Source of the DNA: Clostridiales bacterium
GTDB taxonomy: Bacteria > Bacillota > Clostridia > Christensenellales > Aristaeellaceae
Direction of reading: 5' to 3'
NCBI GenBank assembly: GCA_015056155.1
Contig: SVGU01000004.1
Location: 1 to 64,000 of the forward strand
Length of the DNA: 64,000 bases
Shown piece by piece: positions 55,763-64,000 of the stretch. A program made the position numbers and the translations under genes. Under the pieces are notes generated by a model. That model worked only from the letters and a program-made list of their open reading frames with translations. It was not told the origin of the DNA and did not search any database. Positions within the stretch are counted from its first letter, which is position 1; each line of letters begins with the position of its first letter.

Positions 55763-56760
55763 GCCAGACCGCCTCCTTCGCCGTTGGGATCGACCTTGCG
55801 CAGGATGGACAGGCTCACCAGGATCAGCAGCATCATCAGCAGCGACAGCGCGGAGCCGGCGTTCCAGTTGCCCTCGGTGAGGAACTTGGATTCGATCAGG
55901 TCGCCGAACATCATCGTGTAGCCGCCGCCGAGCACGCGCGGGATGAAGAAGGTGGTGACGGAGGGCATGAAGACCATCGTGATGCCGGAGACGATGCCGG
56001 GCACGGAGAGGGGAACCGTCACCTTGTACAGGGTCTGGAAGCTGTTGCAGCCAAGGTCGGCCGCCGCCTCGGACAGGCGGAAGTCCATCTTGTTCAGCAC
56101 CGTGTAGATGGGGAAGACCATGAAGGGCAGGTAGTTGTATACCATGCCCAGCAGCACCGTGTTGGACGTGTACATCAGCTGCACGCCCTCAAACCCGAGG
56201 GACTTGAGGAGCGAGTTGATCAGGCCGGAATCCTCCAGCAGGCTCATCCATGCCACCGTGCGCAGGAGGAAGTTCATCCACATGGGGATGATGAACAGCA
56301 CCACCAGCGTTGCGCCCAGCTTCATCTTGCGGTCCGCCATGAACAGCGCCGCCGGGTAGCCAAGCAGCAGGCAGATGACCGTGCACTGGAAGGCCATCCA
56401 GAGGGAGTAGACCAGCGTGTCCCAGTTGACCGTGCCGCGCACGATGTACTGGGAGTAGTCAACGCCCAGGCGCTCTGCCTCTGCGGCGATGACCTTGTTG
56501 GCCTCATAGTGGGAGTCCCAGAAATTCTTGAAGTTGTCCAGGGTGAAATTGCCGTTGGCGTCGGTGAAGGCGTAATAGCTGATCAGGATGACCGGCACGA
56601 CGGTGAAGATGATCATCCACAGCGTGTAGGGCGAGGCGAAGAGGGAGCGGTGCATGCCGCGGTTGCGCTTGATCGTCACGGCGATCATGGCGACGAACAC
56701 CGCCAGACCCGCGCCCATCAGGGCCCATGCCCACCAGGGGAGCGACATATCAGAGAGCAT
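55759..56760 (-). CDS. potB: spermidine/putrescine ABC transporter permease
   Basis: LFIIPMWMNFLLRTVAWMSLL...AAADLGCNSFQTLYKVTVPLSVPGIVSGITMVFMPSVTTFFIPRVLGG. Confidence 0.95.
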   Translation of the reverse strand: MLSDMSLPWWAWALMGAGLAVFVAMIAVTIKRNRGMHRSLFASPYTLWMIIFTVVPVILISYYAFTDANGNFTLDNFKNFWDSHYEANKVIAAEAERLGVDYSQYIVRGTVNWDTLVYSLWMAFQCTVICLLLGYPAALFMADRKMKLGATLVVLFIIPMWMNFLLRTVAWMSLLEDSGLINSLLKSLGFEGVQLMYTSNTVLLGMVYNYLPFMVFPIYTVLNKMDFRLSEAAADLGCNSFQTLYKVTVPLSVPGIVSGITMVFMPSVTTFFIPRVLGGGYTMMFGDLIESKFLTEGNWNAGSALSLLMMLLILVSLSILRKVDPNGEGGGLA

Positions 56761-56762
56761 CT

Positions 56763-57833
56763 TCAGTTGACCTCCTCCATCGGCTTCATGATGTGGATAT
56801 TGAAGGGCACGATGTTCACGCCGACCTTGCTGCCCTGGGGCTGCATGGAGGTGGAGTGCACCTTGAAGGTGTACTCGCCCGCGTCGATCATCATCTCATA
56901 ATGCACGCCCTTGAACAGCACGGACTTGACCGTGCCGACGATCTGGCCCACATCTTCGCCCACCAGCATGATATCCTCGGGGCGGATGACGACGTCCACC
57001 GGGGCGTTCTCGCCGAAGCCGAAGTCCACGCAGGGGAACTCCGCGCCGGCAAAGCGAACCAGCTCGTCCTTGACCATTGTGCCGCGCAGGATGTTGGATT
57101 CGCCGATGAAGTCCGCGACGAAGGCGTTGGCGGGCTCGTCGTAGATGGACTTGGGATCGCCGATCTGCTGGATGGTGCCGTCCTTCATGACCACGATGGT
57201 GTCGGACATGGTCAGGGCTTCCTCCTGATCATGGGTGACGTAGATGAAGGTGATGCCCAGGCGCTGCTGCATGGACTTGAGCTCCAGCTGCATTTCCTTG
57301 CGCAGCTTGAGGTCCAGGGCGCCCAGCGGCTCGTCCAGCAGGAGGACCTCCGGCTCGTTGACGAGACTCCGGGCGATGGCGACGCGCTGCTGCTGGCCGC
57401 CGGAGAGGGCTTCCACATGGCGCTTGCCGTAGCCCTTGAGGTTGACCAGGTCCAGCATCTTCTCGACCTTCTGGTCGATCTCCTTCTTGGGCAGCTTCTT
57501 CAGCTTCAGGCCGAAGGCGATGTTGTCGTACACGTTCAGGTGGGGGAAGAGCGCGTACTTCTGGAACACGGTGTTGACCTTGCGCTTGTAGGGCGGCAGA
57601 TCGGAGATCTCCTGACCTTCGAACATCAGCTTGCCGGCCGAGGGGGTCTCGAAGCCGCCGATGATGCGCAGCGTGGTGGTCTTGCCGCAGCCCGAGGGAC
57701 CCAGCAGGGTCAGAAATTCCTTCTTGCGGATATAGAGGTTGATGTCCTTGAGGACGGTCGTGCCGTCATATTCCTTGGAAATACCGATCAGGTCGATCAG
57801 GTGATCCTGCTTGGTCTGCTTTTCGCTGTTCAT
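56763..57833 (-). CDS. potA: spermidine/putrescine ABC transporter ATPase
   Basis: [55 protein letters not shown]-like C-terminus. Confidence 0.97.
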   Translation of the reverse strand: MNSEKQTKQDHLIDLIGISKEYDGTTVLKDINLYIRKKEFLTLLGPSGCGKTTTLRIIGGFETPSAGKLMFEGQEISDLPPYKRKVNTVFQKYALFPHLNVYDNIAFGLKLKKLPKKEIDQKVEKMLDLVNLKGYGKRHVEALSGGQQQRVAIARSLVNEPEVLLLDEPLGALDLKLRKEMQLELKSMQQRLGITFIYVTHDQEEALTMSDTIVVMKDGTIQQIGDPKSIYDEPANAFVADFIGESNILRGTMVKDELVRFAGAEFPCVDFGFGENAPVDVVIRPEDIMLVGEDVGQIVGTVKSVLFKGVHYEMMIDAGEYTFKVHSTSMQPQGSKVGVNIVPFNIHIMKPMEEVN

Positions 57834-57887
57834 CAGGGGAGACTCCCTTCATATATCATTTCCGCCGTGGCGGATTGCGCCGTGAGA

Positions 57888-58430
57888 TCAGAAGATCGGG
57901 GGATTGGAGACCCAGAGCACGCGGGCCTTCGTTTTCCCGGCGTTGATGAGGTAATGGGTCTGGCGCGGGTGGATGCAGAAGCTGCAGCCGGTGCGCACGC
58001 GGGTCTTCTTGTCGCCGGTGACCAGGTAGACCGCCCCGGCGAGCACGTAGCCGAATTCCTCGCCCTCGTGTGGGGAGAGGGGGTAGGTTTCGCCGCCCTC
58101 GTCCAGCTCGACGAGGATGGGCTCCATGGCGTTTTTCTGCGCGTCAGGCACCAGCCAGGTGATGGAGCCGCGCAGGCTTTCCGGGTCCTCCTTGACGAAC
58201 ATGTCCTGCGGGGCGAAGACGGTTTTCTCGTCCTTCGCCTCCGAGAAGAACTGGCTCAGGGAAGAACCCAGGCATTCCAGCATGTCCGTCAGCGTGGCGA
58301 TCGAGGGGGAGGCGAGGTTGCGCTCCACCTGTGAGATGAAGCCCTTGGAGAGCTCGCACCGGTCCGCCATGTCCTCCTGGGTCAGGCCCCGCTGCAGCCG
58401 AAGCTGCCGGAGCTTTTCACCGATATCCAA
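57888..58430 (-). CDS. XRE-family regulator with C-terminal cupin
   Basis: IGEKLRQLRLQRGLTQEDMADRCELSKGFISQVERNLASPSIATL; YPLSPHEGEEFGYVLAGAVYLVTGDK. Confidence 0.93.
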   Translation of the reverse strand: MDIGEKLRQLRLQRGLTQEDMADRCELSKGFISQVERNLASPSIATLTDMLECLGSSLSQFFSEAKDEKTVFAPQDMFVKEDPESLRGSITWLVPDAQKNAMEPILVELDEGGETYPLSPHEGEEFGYVLAGAVYLVTGDKKTRVRTGCSFCIHPRQTHYLINAGKTKARVLWVSNPPIF

Positions 58431-58705
58431 CAGCAGATCCCTCCTTCACAAGCAAACGACCGGAAAAACTGAAATCATCGTCCGGAAGTTTAGCAAAACT
58501 AAACCTGCAAACGCTATACATTAAACCACACCAACTGTCCCGTGTCAATAGTTTTCGACTAATTTCTGCGTGAAGGATTGTATTTTCTGCGCATTTCGAC
58601 AGGGGTTTGGGGATTTGTGCGGCACGCCCGGAAACGTGTTGGCAGCGGGACGCAAAAAAAGCACCCCGCACTGGATGCGGGATGCAGTATTTCTAAACAG
58701 AAGGT

Positions 58706-59686
58706 TTACTCAAGGTAGGCGGTCTTGCACCAGCCGTGCCAGCCGTCGATCTCGATCTCCGTCCAGGAGCCGCTTTCGCCCAGCGTCACCACGGTGTTGC
58801 CCACGCGCCACTGGTCGATCTTGCGCCGTGCGTTCGTGGCGGTATAGACGGAAATGGTGGCGGAGGAATCGGTGCGGCCCTTGTAGGAGAGGGTTGCGGA
58901 GGAGAAATCGGCTTCGGGGACAGCGCCGCACAGCACCAGCGCGCTGGTGAGGACGCAGCCCTCCTTGCCGTCGTAGACCACGCGGGTGAAGGTCGTGCCG
59001 ACCTTGAGGACCACCACGATGCGGCCTGCCATGCACTGGCCGAGGCTCTTTGCCTTGCTGCTGGCGGAGGCGCGCAGGGTCGCCTTGCCGGTCTTGGGGG
59101 CGTGGATGATCGCCAGGCGCTGATCGTCCGGCGCTTCGGTCTCCCAATGGAGGTCCTCGGTGGCGACGGTCAGCATCTGCCTGCCGTCAAAGACGATGGA
59201 CTGCGCCGTGCCGAGCTGCTCGATGGTCACGCGCTGGCTTTCGCCGTCGCCCACCTCCATGGTCACGGGCAGATCTGCCCATACGCCGGAGGACTTGACC
59301 TTCTCCGACGCAGCGCCGCCGCCGGTGGAGACGCCGCTTTCGGTGCTGTCATCGGCCGAACTGCTCCCGGCCCAGCGGACGGCGGTGTCCTCGACCCATG
59401 CGGAGCGCGCGCCGTTGCTCCAGTAGTGGATCTCGCGCATGCTGCCGGAGGTGGAGCGGACCGTGACCCGGGATCCGGCGGAGATGGTGCCGAAGGCAGT
59501 GAACTTGTACAGGTCGGTGCTGGTGGCGGCGTCATCGCGGAAGGAGGCGGAATACAGCGTCGTATCCCGGGAAATGACCCAGCTGCAGCTGGCGTTCCAT
59601 TCCTCCTCCGTGGCTGCTGCCAGCGCGGGAAGCGCCGTCAGGAGCATACAGATCAGCAAAAATGCGGATACGAGCCGCTTCGTCAT
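58706..59686 (-). CDS. secreted SH3-like repeat protein
   Basis: Signal peptide; repeated SH3-like units (GKATLRASASSKAKSLGQCMAGRIVVVLKVGTTFTRVVYDGKEGCV). Confidence 0.75.
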   Translation of the reverse strand: MTKRLVSAFLLICMLLTALPALAAATEEEWNASCSWVISRDTTLYSASFRDDAATSTDLYKFTAFGTISAGSRVTVRSTSGSMREIHYWSNGARSAWVEDTAVRWAGSSSADDSTESGVSTGGGAASEKVKSSGVWADLPVTMEVGDGESQRVTIEQLGTAQSIVFDGRQMLTVATEDLHWETEAPDDQRLAIIHAPKTGKATLRASASSKAKSLGQCMAGRIVVVLKVGTTFTRVVYDGKEGCVLTSALVLCGAVPEADFSSATLSYKGRTDSSATISVYTATNARRKIDQWRVGNTVVTLGESGSWTEIEIDGWHGWCKTAYLE

Positions 59687-59871
59687 GGGATCAGGCCTCC
59701 TTTATTTGCAACGGATCAGGTACAATCAATATAGCATACAGTCGTTGGGGTTGTCAATTGGAGGATGTGTCGAAATGTAAAAAATCTGCCCGGATCGTGC
59801 AAAGATGCGGGCGGCGTGGGAAGCTGCGGAAGCCCCGGGTGCGCCAGGGTAATGTTTTTTCCGGAAAGGGC

Positions 59872-59900
59872 TTGCCACAAACCGTTTTTTCGATTATAAT
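59872..59900 (+). promoter_or_regulatory. sigma-A-like promoter upstream of trpS T-box
   Basis: TTGCCA - 17 nt - TATAAT. Confidence 0.75.
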
Positions 59901-59906
59901 GGTCGA

Positions 59907-60165
59907 AACCGATGAGGAGCAGGGGACGCGCAGGGTCGCCCGCAGCGAGCCGGGGGTGGTGGAAGCCCGGCGGTGGACGGCGCGGAACATGGGGCTCCGA
60001 GGGCGCGGGGGAAGGGTGCGCATGCGCCTGCGTATCCCGCGACGGCTTCCCACCGTTAACAGGTTCGAGAGGAACGTGCGGCCTTGTGCGGCATGTTCAA
60101 TTGGGGTGGCACCGCAGTCATCTGTCCCCAAAGGAGGGACGGACGGGCTGCATTTTTTATTTCAT
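59907..60165 (+). promoter_or_regulatory. T-box leader upstream of trpS
   Basis: T-box core TTGGGGTGGCACCGCAG (60101-60117) plus hairpin and ATTTTTTATTT; candidate Trp specifier TGG at 59990-59992. Confidence 0.88.
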
Positions 60166-60227
60166 TGAATAATCATGGCGCAGGGGCGTCCCCGGCCTGC
60201 CTGCCAGAAAAAAAGGAGGCCTTTCCC

Positions 60228-61256
60228 ATGTCCGAAGTCCAGAATACCCCCGTGAAGCCCGAAAAGAAGCCGGTCATCTTCTCCGGCATCCAGCCCTCCG
60301 GCACGCTGACGCTGGGCAACTACATCGGCGCGCTGAAGAACTTCTCCAAGTTGCAGGACGACTATGACTGCATCTACTCCGTCGTGGACATGCATGCCAT
60401 CACCGTCCGCCAGAATCCCGCCGAGCTGCGCCGCCGCTGCCTGGAGCTGGCCGCGATCTACATCGCCAGCGGCATCGACCCCAAGAAGAGCCTCATCTAC
60501 TGCCAGAGCCATGTGCCGCAGCACGCGGAGCTGGCATGGATCCTGAACTGCTACACCTACATGGGCGAAATGAACCGCATGACCCAGTTCAAGGACAAGT
60601 CCGCCAAGCATGCCGACAACATCAACGTCGGCCTGTTCACCTATCCCGTGCTGATGGCGGCGGACATCCTGCTCTACCAGACCAATCTGGTGCCCGTGGG
60701 CCATGACCAGAAGCAGCATCTGGAGATCTGCCGCGACATCGCCCAGCGCTTCAACGGCATCTACGGCGATGTGTTCACCATCCCCGAGGGCTATATTCCC
60801 AAGGTGGGCGCGCGCGTGATGAGCCTGCAGGAGCCGACCCGCAAGATGTCCAAGTCCGACCCGGAGGACACCTTCGTTGCCCTGACGGACGACGCGGACA
60901 CCATCCGCCGCAAGATCAAGCGCGCAGTGACCGACTCCGACGGCGAGATCCGCTTCGATCCGGAGAACAAGCCGGGCGTCAGCAACCTGCTGAGCATCAT
61001 GTCTGCGCTGGGCGCGGGCGAGATCGACGCGCTGGTCAGCGAAATGGCCGGCCAGGGCTACGGCACGCTCAAGGCGCGCGTGGCGGACTGCGTCATCGCC
61101 GCGCTGGAGCCGCTGCAGAGCGAGTACAAGCGCATGATCGCCGACAAGGCGTACCTGCAGGGCGTGCTGGACGAGAACGCGAAGACTGCCTCCTACCTTG
61201 CGACGAAGACCCTGCGCAAGGTGCAGAAAAAGATCGGCTTCGCGGCAAGAGGGTAA
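60228..61256 (+). CDS. trpS: tryptophanyl-tRNA synthetase
   Basis: [54 protein letters not shown]. Confidence 0.98.
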   Translation: MSEVQNTPVKPEKKPVIFSGIQPSGTLTLGNYIGALKNFSKLQDDYDCIYSVVDMHAITVRQNPAELRRRCLELAAIYIASGIDPKKSLIYCQSHVPQHAELAWILNCYTYMGEMNRMTQFKDKSAKHADNINVGLFTYPVLMAADILLYQTNLVPVGHDQKQHLEICRDIAQRFNGIYGDVFTIPEGYIPKVGARVMSLQEPTRKMSKSDPEDTFVALTDDADTIRRKIKRAVTDSDGEIRFDPENKPGVSNLLSIMSALGAGEIDALVSEMAGQGYGTLKARVADCVIAALEPLQSEYKRMIADKAYLQGVLDENAKTASYLATKTLRKVQKKIGFAARG

Positions 61257-61259
61257 GAA

Positions 61260-61799
61260 ATGGAGCGTTTTCTGACGAGAAGGGCGCGGCCGCTCCTGCT
61301 GGTCGTGCTGCTGGAAATCGTGGCGTTTGCCGCGCTGGTGATCTGGTGCACCGCAGTGGTCGCTGTCCTCTTTGAAAAGTATATCCATCAGCTCACCGGA
61401 TCGAGAATGACGGCGTTCCTGCTCGTGTTCGGGGCGCCGGCACTGGTGGGCTGGAGGCTGATCGGCCGGTGGCACAAACGCAGGCAGGCCCGGAAGATCG
61501 CGTCGGTGCTGGACATGGCGTCGGCGGAGCAGCTCTCCTGGGCGCAGTTTGAGCAGGACGTGAGCATGCATGAACCGGGCCTGCAGAACGTGCGGGCGCT
61601 TGTCGTGAGACTGTGGGTAGAAAAATACCTGTGCAGCATTGTGGTGAGCGGCGACGGGCTTCAGCTGTGCCCGGCGGACATGCCCGCGCTGGACGTCCCC
61701 AACGGGGGCAAGTGCGAGATGTGCGGCGCGCAGCTGGAGAAGCGGCTCTTCGGCGGCTGGGCCTGCCGGTACTGCGGTACGGTGGCTGGAAAAAAGTGA
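61260..61799 (+). CDS. membrane protein with C-terminal zinc ribbon
   Basis: Two TM segments; KCEMCGAQLEKRLFGGWACRYCGTVAGKK. Confidence 0.65.
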   Translation: MERFLTRRARPLLLVVLLEIVAFAALVIWCTAVVAVLFEKYIHQLTGSRMTAFLLVFGAPALVGWRLIGRWHKRRQARKIASVLDMASAEQLSWAQFEQDVSMHEPGLQNVRALVVRLWVEKYLCSIVVSGDGLQLCPADMPALDVPNGGKCEMCGAQLEKRLFGGWACRYCGTVAGKK

Positions 61800-62204
61800 A
61801 CGGAAAAGGAGTCCGGCATATTGGGCGCTATCATGCAGAGGGAGGTTTCCACCTTCCTCGTCATGAGACGCGGAAAATACTGAGCATTCAGGCAGCTATG
61901 GCTCGAAGGGAAAACTCCGGGTACATAGCTGCTCTTTTGTTGCGGCAGAAAGCAAGGATCCCCCATGAAACTGACCTTGCTGCATGCCCGATATCGCTGT
62001 CCCTGCGGAGGCCAGCTTGCACAAGCCGGATGGCCAGAAGGAGATTTCCCGACTGGCGGATCCCCATGAAGCCGGCAGCTCTATCCGGGAACAGCTGCGG
62101 CTCGCTTCACTCAGAGCTGAAAAGGAAGCATCATACAATCATCACAGCCGCGAAACAACGCCCCTGCCCGTTAATTCAGTAAAGGTTCTGTTACACCTGA
62201 AAAG

Positions 62205-62235
62205 AGCTGAGGCGCATTGCCCCAGCTCTTTTTTG
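62205..62235. terminator. terminator hairpin
   Basis: AAGAGCTGaggcgcattgccccAGCTCTTTTTT. Confidence 0.65.
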
Positions 62236-62240
62236 TGTGT

Positions 62241-62873
62241 TCACGGATGCTTGTAATCCCCGATGACCAGCCCGCTCTCCCGGGCGCGGACGGCCAGCTC
62301 GGTGCGGTTGGCGAACTGCGTCTTCTCGCGGATGCGCTGGATGTGCTGCTTTACGCGGGTGACGGAGAGGCACAGCGTTTCGGCGATGGCCGCGTCGGTC
62401 TTGCCGCTGACCAGCTCGCGCAGCACCTCCAGCTCGCGCTCGGTGAAGTCGTTGCTCAGCGCAGCGCCAAGGCGGGTGACCGGCGCGGAGTCCGGGTAGA
62501 TGGATTCACCGGCCATGGTGCGGTCCATCACCTTCAGGAGGGCCTCGGCGGTGGGCTCTTTGTACCAGAAGCTCTCCACACCTATCTGACGGGCCTGGGT
62601 GATGTAGCTGTATTCCGGCTGGCTGGTGATGATGATGATCTTGATGTGCGGGTAGTTTTTCTTGATCTTCTGCGCGGCCTCGATCCCGCTGACGTCCATG
62701 GCCGTGCACACGTCCATCAGGATCAGATCGACCCGGTTGGTCATGCAGTAGAGCTCCGCCATGGCGGCGCTGTCCAGCGAGGGCACCAGGTGATAGTTTT
62801 CGCTCGTGGCTACGAAGATTTCCAGGAGCTTGCGGGCCATGGGATCGTCTTCCACAATGAGGACATTATACAT
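62241..62873 (-). CDS. LuxR/NarL-type response regulator
   Basis: NVLIVEDDPMARKLLEIFV...DLILMDVCTAMDVSGIEAAQKIKK; FTERELEVLRELVSGKTDAAIAETLCLSVTRVKQHIQRIREKT. Confidence 0.95.
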   Translation of the reverse strand: MYNVLIVEDDPMARKLLEIFVATSENYHLVPSLDSAAMAELYCMTNRVDLILMDVCTAMDVSGIEAAQKIKKNYPHIKIIIITSQPEYSYITQARQIGVESFWYKEPTAEALLKVMDRTMAGESIYPDSAPVTRLGAALSNDFTERELEVLRELVSGKTDAAIAETLCLSVTRVKQHIQRIREKTQFANRTELAVRARESGLVIGDYKHP

Positions 62874-63996
62874 CCATGGTCACCCCTTTCTCGAAAATGA
62901 TGGTCAGTATGAAGCGCGGCTCGGCGTCGATGCGCAGCTGTCCGCCAGCGGCCTCAATCTTTCTGCGGGCGGTGCTCAGGCCGCCGCCCTCGGTGAACGG
63001 GCTTGTGGGAACAGCGCCGTCGTTGGTGTAGCGGATGATATGGGTCGTTTCCGTCTGCTCCATGTCGATCCAGAGCTGTTTTGCGCCGGCGTGGCGGACG
63101 GCGTTGGTCAGCGTCTCTGCGCCCATGGCAGCGATGAGCTTCTGCTGCTGGAGGTTTTCCGGCAGCGGGCCGCTGACATGCACCTGCATGCCGATGGCCT
63201 TCGCCGCGTTGCGCAGGCTGGAGAGGGAGTCGTTCTCCTGCCGGGGCTCGGCCTCCATGCGCAGCACCTCGATGTTGCGCTGCCAGACGTCGATGATGCG
63301 CTTGGGGTCGCCGGATTCGTATTGCAGGTAGTGGCGGGTCATCAGCAGCGCCTGACCGAGGAACCCGTGCAGGTTTACGCGGGTTTCGAGGCGTTCGCGG
63401 GCGATGACGTACTCATCGACCTTGTCGCCATAGCTGCGGATGCGGGCGTTCATGTCCTCCAGGTCGCGGTGCCTGTCCTGCAGCTCTCCCACCAGCTGAT
63501 GCTGACGGGTGGTGTCGGCGGCGGTGATCTGGATCGTGCCGTCCAGCGCTTCCCTACGGAAAGTGCGGACAGTTCCGTCCGGCAGGCGGAATTCGGGCTG
63601 CTCGCCGGAGGCAATGCGCTCCACGCCCTCCACCGGCGGATCGGTCGTCAGCGCCTGCCAGAACAGCTCTGCATTCTGCAGTGCCCTGCCGAAAATGGCG
63701 TGGCTCAGCTCGTTCATGCGGTGGTTGGTCAGCAGAATCAGGCCGTTGGGCTGCGCATAGCACAGGCCGGTCTCCAGCTGGTCGAGGCTTTCCTTGATGG
63801 AGGAGGGGGTGATCGCCGTTTTGCGGCGGTTGATCTCCTCGATGATGACCATGATGAAGAAGGCCGCGATGGCCAGCCACACCAGCAGCGGGAGCATCAC
63901 CGGCTGCTGCTCAAACCACAGGGAGATCGCCGGAATGTGCGCCGGGGCCCGCTCTGCGCGGATGACGGAGGCGTACAGCAGCAGCATGGCCGCCAT
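62866..63996 (-). CDS. sensor histidine kinase, probably truncated by window end
   Basis: MAAMGAETLTNAVRHAGAKQLWIDMEQTETTHIIRYTNDGAVPTSPFTEGGGLSTARRKIEAAGG; overlaps response regulator; TM region at window edge. Confidence 0.88.
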   Translation of the reverse strand: MAAMLLLYASVIRAERAPAHIPAISLWFEQQPVMLPLLVWLAIAAFFIMVIIEEINRRKTAITPSSIKESLDQLETGLCYAQPNGLILLTNHRMNELSHAIFGRALQNAELFWQALTTDPPVEGVERIASGEQPEFRLPDGTVRTFRREALDGTIQITAADTTRQHQLVGELQDRHRDLEDMNARIRSYGDKVDEYVIARERLETRVNLHGFLGQALLMTRHYLQYESGDPKRIIDVWQRNIEVLRMEAEPRQENDSLSSLRNAAKAIGMQVHVSGPLPENLQQQKLIAAMGAETLTNAVRHAGAKQLWIDMEQTETTHIIRYTNDGAVPTSPFTEGGGLSTARRKIEAAGGQLRIDAEPRFILTIIFEKGVTMDV

Positions 63997-64000
63997 AACC

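Overview
GC-rich Firmicutes/Clostridia-like chromosomal window (lineage inferred from gene content, T-box leaders and Shine-Dalgarno sites, not proven). It opens with central metabolism: pgk 3' end, tpiA, a PduL-type phosphotransacylase plus ackA, YceD/rpmF, and T-box-controlled valS. About 10.9-36.8 kb is a rhamnogalacturonan-I/rhamnose utilisation locus: GH26, GH42, PL11, rhaD/A/B/M, GH112, PL22-like, CE12, GH105, an LplBC-type ABC importer and AraC regulators. Then come housekeeping genes (folC, rsmH, rsmI, two-subunit fumarase), an argF-carA-carB cluster, a small AT-rich accessory island of tiny Cys-rich proteins, potABCD, T-box-controlled trpS, and a two-component system cut by the window end. 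The strongest unusual signal is the argF-linked carbamoyl-phosphate synthetase. Its small subunit has lost all three residues of the Cys-His-Glu glutaminase triad (GICLGHQ to GIGLGHQ; YHPEA to FQPAL). Its large subunit is fused in frame to a complete DapF-like domain that has itself lost one of the two catalytic cysteines (CGNA to AGNA). Other notable signals are a divergently transcribed zinc-ribbon micro-cassette, an inverted pair of repeats with compensatory hairpin changes inside the rha operon, an XRE protein with a C-terminal LPFL-repeat array, a single-base frameshift in the PL11 lyase, and structured leaders upstream of folC and argF. All calls are from reading the sequence only; no database search was run.
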